Shown one piece after another: positions 15,507 to 16,401 of a DNA stretch of 16,401 nucleotides (positions within the stretch are counted from its first letter, which is position 1; each line of letters opens with the position of its first letter). Source of the stretch: JBMYTN01 sp049604415 (lineage in GTDB: Bacteria > Pseudomonadota > Alphaproteobacteria > Rhodospirillales > Rhodospirillaceae); contig JBMYTN010000070.1 in assembly GCA_049604415.1 (NCBI GenBank), positions 1 through 16,401 on the forward strand, read 5' to 3'. A model generated the notes under the pieces. That model saw only the letters and a program-made list of their open reading frames with translations, was not told where the DNA came from and searched no databases. The position numbers and the translations under genes are program-made.

Positions 15507-15807
15507 TTAACGATAGGACAGGGTCAAGTTATGGCCGCATTTCCGACAATCCACATAGGGTGGCATAGCCATCATTTTTGATTTGCTTAAATATAATGGA
15601 TGTTTGCAATGAGGACATTTAACAAGGAGCGTTGGAAGCGAAAAGACAAAAAAAGCTAACCATCGCCAAATGTTGAAACCCACTCGCAAAACATGTGATT
15701 GTCATTGCGACTTGAACAGCAAATATTCCATAGAACAGCGCCAACGGCGAGATTATTTTAAGGAAGAAATCAATTTTACGTCCTTTGCGAAGCCCGCTGG
15801 TTTGCAC
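15507..15807 (-). pseudogene. Membrane zinc-ribbon protein, apparently frameshifted
   Basis: Two overlapping minus-strand frames seem to be halves of one gene. The upstream frame (from GTG 15807) encodes a basic N-terminus and one hydrophobic helix (FFLKIISPLALFYGIFAV). It then loses coding character after about residue 44. The other frame, entered by a +1 shift near 15676-15684 at GGGTTT, gives a second hydrophobic helix (WLAFFVFSLPTLLV) and a zinc ribbon CPHC-x19-CRKCG. The joined product would have about 100 residues, two helices and the ribbon. Alternatively the 60-residue second half is translated alone from TTG 15689, but it has no ribosome site. An indel error in the assembly would explain this equally well. 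Confidence 0.5.
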
Positions 15808-15908
15808 ATTATCATGGGTGGGCGATCATGGGACAGGTTCATAGCGCGGTGCAAAGCCAAGCGCGAGCACCCATTCGATCAAAGGCTTGTGGGGATGCCG
15901 CCCGTTTC

Positions 15909-15995
15909 CTAATGCTTAGGCGCTAGTGTCTTGGAGAGCGCTTGATCATCTCTGGAGAATTCCGGTCGGTCTGTTACTTCATAGATATAGGGCAT
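15909..15995 (-). CDS. Short open frame, possible gene remnant
   Basis: 28 codons from ATG 15995, encoding MPYIYEVTDRPEF and then SRDDQALSKTLAPKH. The frame is open upstream to 16037 but has no other start. The composition looks protein-like, and no ribosome site is present. It may be the C-terminal piece of a decayed gene. No family is recognised. Confidence 0.2.
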   Translation of the reverse strand: MPYIYEVTDRPEFSRDDQALSKTLAPKH

Positions 15996-16001
15996 CGGAA
16001 T

Positions 16002-16026
16002 AATCGCCGCACTCTCTGCGGCGATT
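16002..16026. repeat. Perfect 10-bp inverted repeat (hairpin)
   Basis: AATCGCCGCA-CTCTC-TGCGGCGATT is a perfect GC-rich stem with a 5-base loop. No T-tract follows on either strand. It lies in the gene-poor part between the two zinc-ribbon genes. It could be a REP-like element, a factor-dependent terminator stem or an operator. Confidence 0.5.
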
Positions 16027-16220
16027 GCGCCGCCTATTCATCGCATCAAGCAAGCATGGTTGTGTGCTTGGAAAGGGGTGTTGTCAGGTGATTACGATCA
16101 TTGTACAAACCTTGTAAGAAAACAACGAATACAAAAAATTCATGCTCATTTTAGATTCTCTGAAGAATAAGAAAAAATCTTATCAACAGAATTTGCAATC
16201 TAGATTGTTAATTTTTCAAA

Positions 16221-16400
16221 TCATTTCTTATAAGATTTAGGGTCACATAAATCTGTTCCACAAGTTCGACAGTGTCTAGGTGTATAAGGTGTGTAGAAAA
16301 ATTTCCCATCCCAGCAAACAACTGATTTGCAGGCAGGGCACTTTTGAGCTGGACACCCGCAAAAACGTCGTCTTGAGAGTAGATTTATCTGAAGGCTGCA
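16221..16400 (-). CDS. Zinc-ribbon protein, C-terminal part (runs off window)
   Basis: An open minus-strand frame enters from the right edge and ends at TGA 16221-16223, giving 59 residues with no start inside the window. It is rich in cysteine: FCGCPAQKCPAC, then 19 residues, then CRTCGTDLC. Two CxxC knuckles indicate a zinc ribbon. The spacing between the knuckles and the flanking residues (CxxCK and CRxCGxxL) equals that of the frameshifted gene at 15507-15807, so the two look paralogous. No function can be named. The region is AT-rich. Confidence 0.6.
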   Translation of the reverse strand, partial: CSLQINLLSRRRFCGCPAQKCPACKSVVCWDGKFFYTPYTPRHCRTCGTDLCDPKSYKK

Positions 16401-16401
16401 G

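Larger units (their letters stand above)
15808..16220. other. Gene-poor stretch with remnants
   Basis: About 413 bp with no secure gene. It holds a short minus-strand open frame (15909-16037), a perfect 10-bp inverted repeat (16002-16026), and an increasingly AT-rich part from about 16090. A loose 9-bp inverted repeat, AAATCTTAT (16175-16183) with ATAAGATTT (16230-16238), straddles the end of the next gene. Confidence 0.5.

Noticed and set aside
15670..15912. 80-codon plus-strand frame
   Set aside because: It lies antisense to the zinc-ribbon gene, has no ribosome site and shows no domain.

Overview
The window looks like the chromosome of an alphaproteobacterium, most likely a Rhodospirillales-type organism. 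The genes are GC-rich with strong G/C third positions. The set includes oxygen-independent HemN, a nickel superoxide dismutase with its maturation protease, RF3, and a hemerythrin/receiver fusion. This placement is inference from gene content and composition; no rRNA or other phylogenetic marker is present. I saw no tRNA, rRNA, CRISPR array or recognisable transposase.

Layout. 1-2739: pyrE (-) diverges from a crotonase-superfamily gene (+), whose 3' end overlaps a convergent hemerythrin-like/receiver-like protein (-). 2914-4691: pxpB-pxpC (+), two of the three 5-oxoprolinase subunits, coupled by an ATGA overlap. 4654-6908: hemN (-) overlaps the end of pxpC and diverges from hyi (+, hydroxypyruvate isomerase family). 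6909-8113: an abruptly AT-rich island with two uncharacterised overlapping minus-strand genes, one for a membrane/coiled-coil protein and one for an exported protein. 8114-10100: a minus-strand run of rhodanese, universal stress protein and DUF454 (YbaN) membrane protein, with a TTGA-N6-TCAA (FNR/FixK-type) site upstream of the stress gene. A TusA-family sulfur carrier diverges from the rhodanese. 10118-11934: a two-gene ABC-2 exporter (-). 12117-14229: prfC (RF3) and a NADAR/YbiA-family N-glycosidase (+). 14263-15149: sodN and then sodX (-), with a long hairpin between them. 15150-16401: a gene-poor, partly AT-rich end holding an apparently frameshifted membrane zinc-ribbon gene, a short orphan reading frame, a perfect 10-bp inverted repeat, and the 3' part of a second zinc-ribbon gene running off the window.

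How it fits together. Several genes suit a microaerobic or redox-flexible lifestyle: oxygen-independent heme synthesis (hemN), a stress protein with a likely FNR-type site, sulfur-relay proteins, a hemerythrin-type domain and NiSOD. The clearest functional pair is sodN/sodX: the SodN precursor carries a 20-residue leader ending just before the His-Cys nickel hook, and SodX is the matching S26-type protease. The least explained parts are the two-gene AT-rich island, the degenerate hemerythrin/receiver protein, and the zinc-ribbon pair at the right edge.
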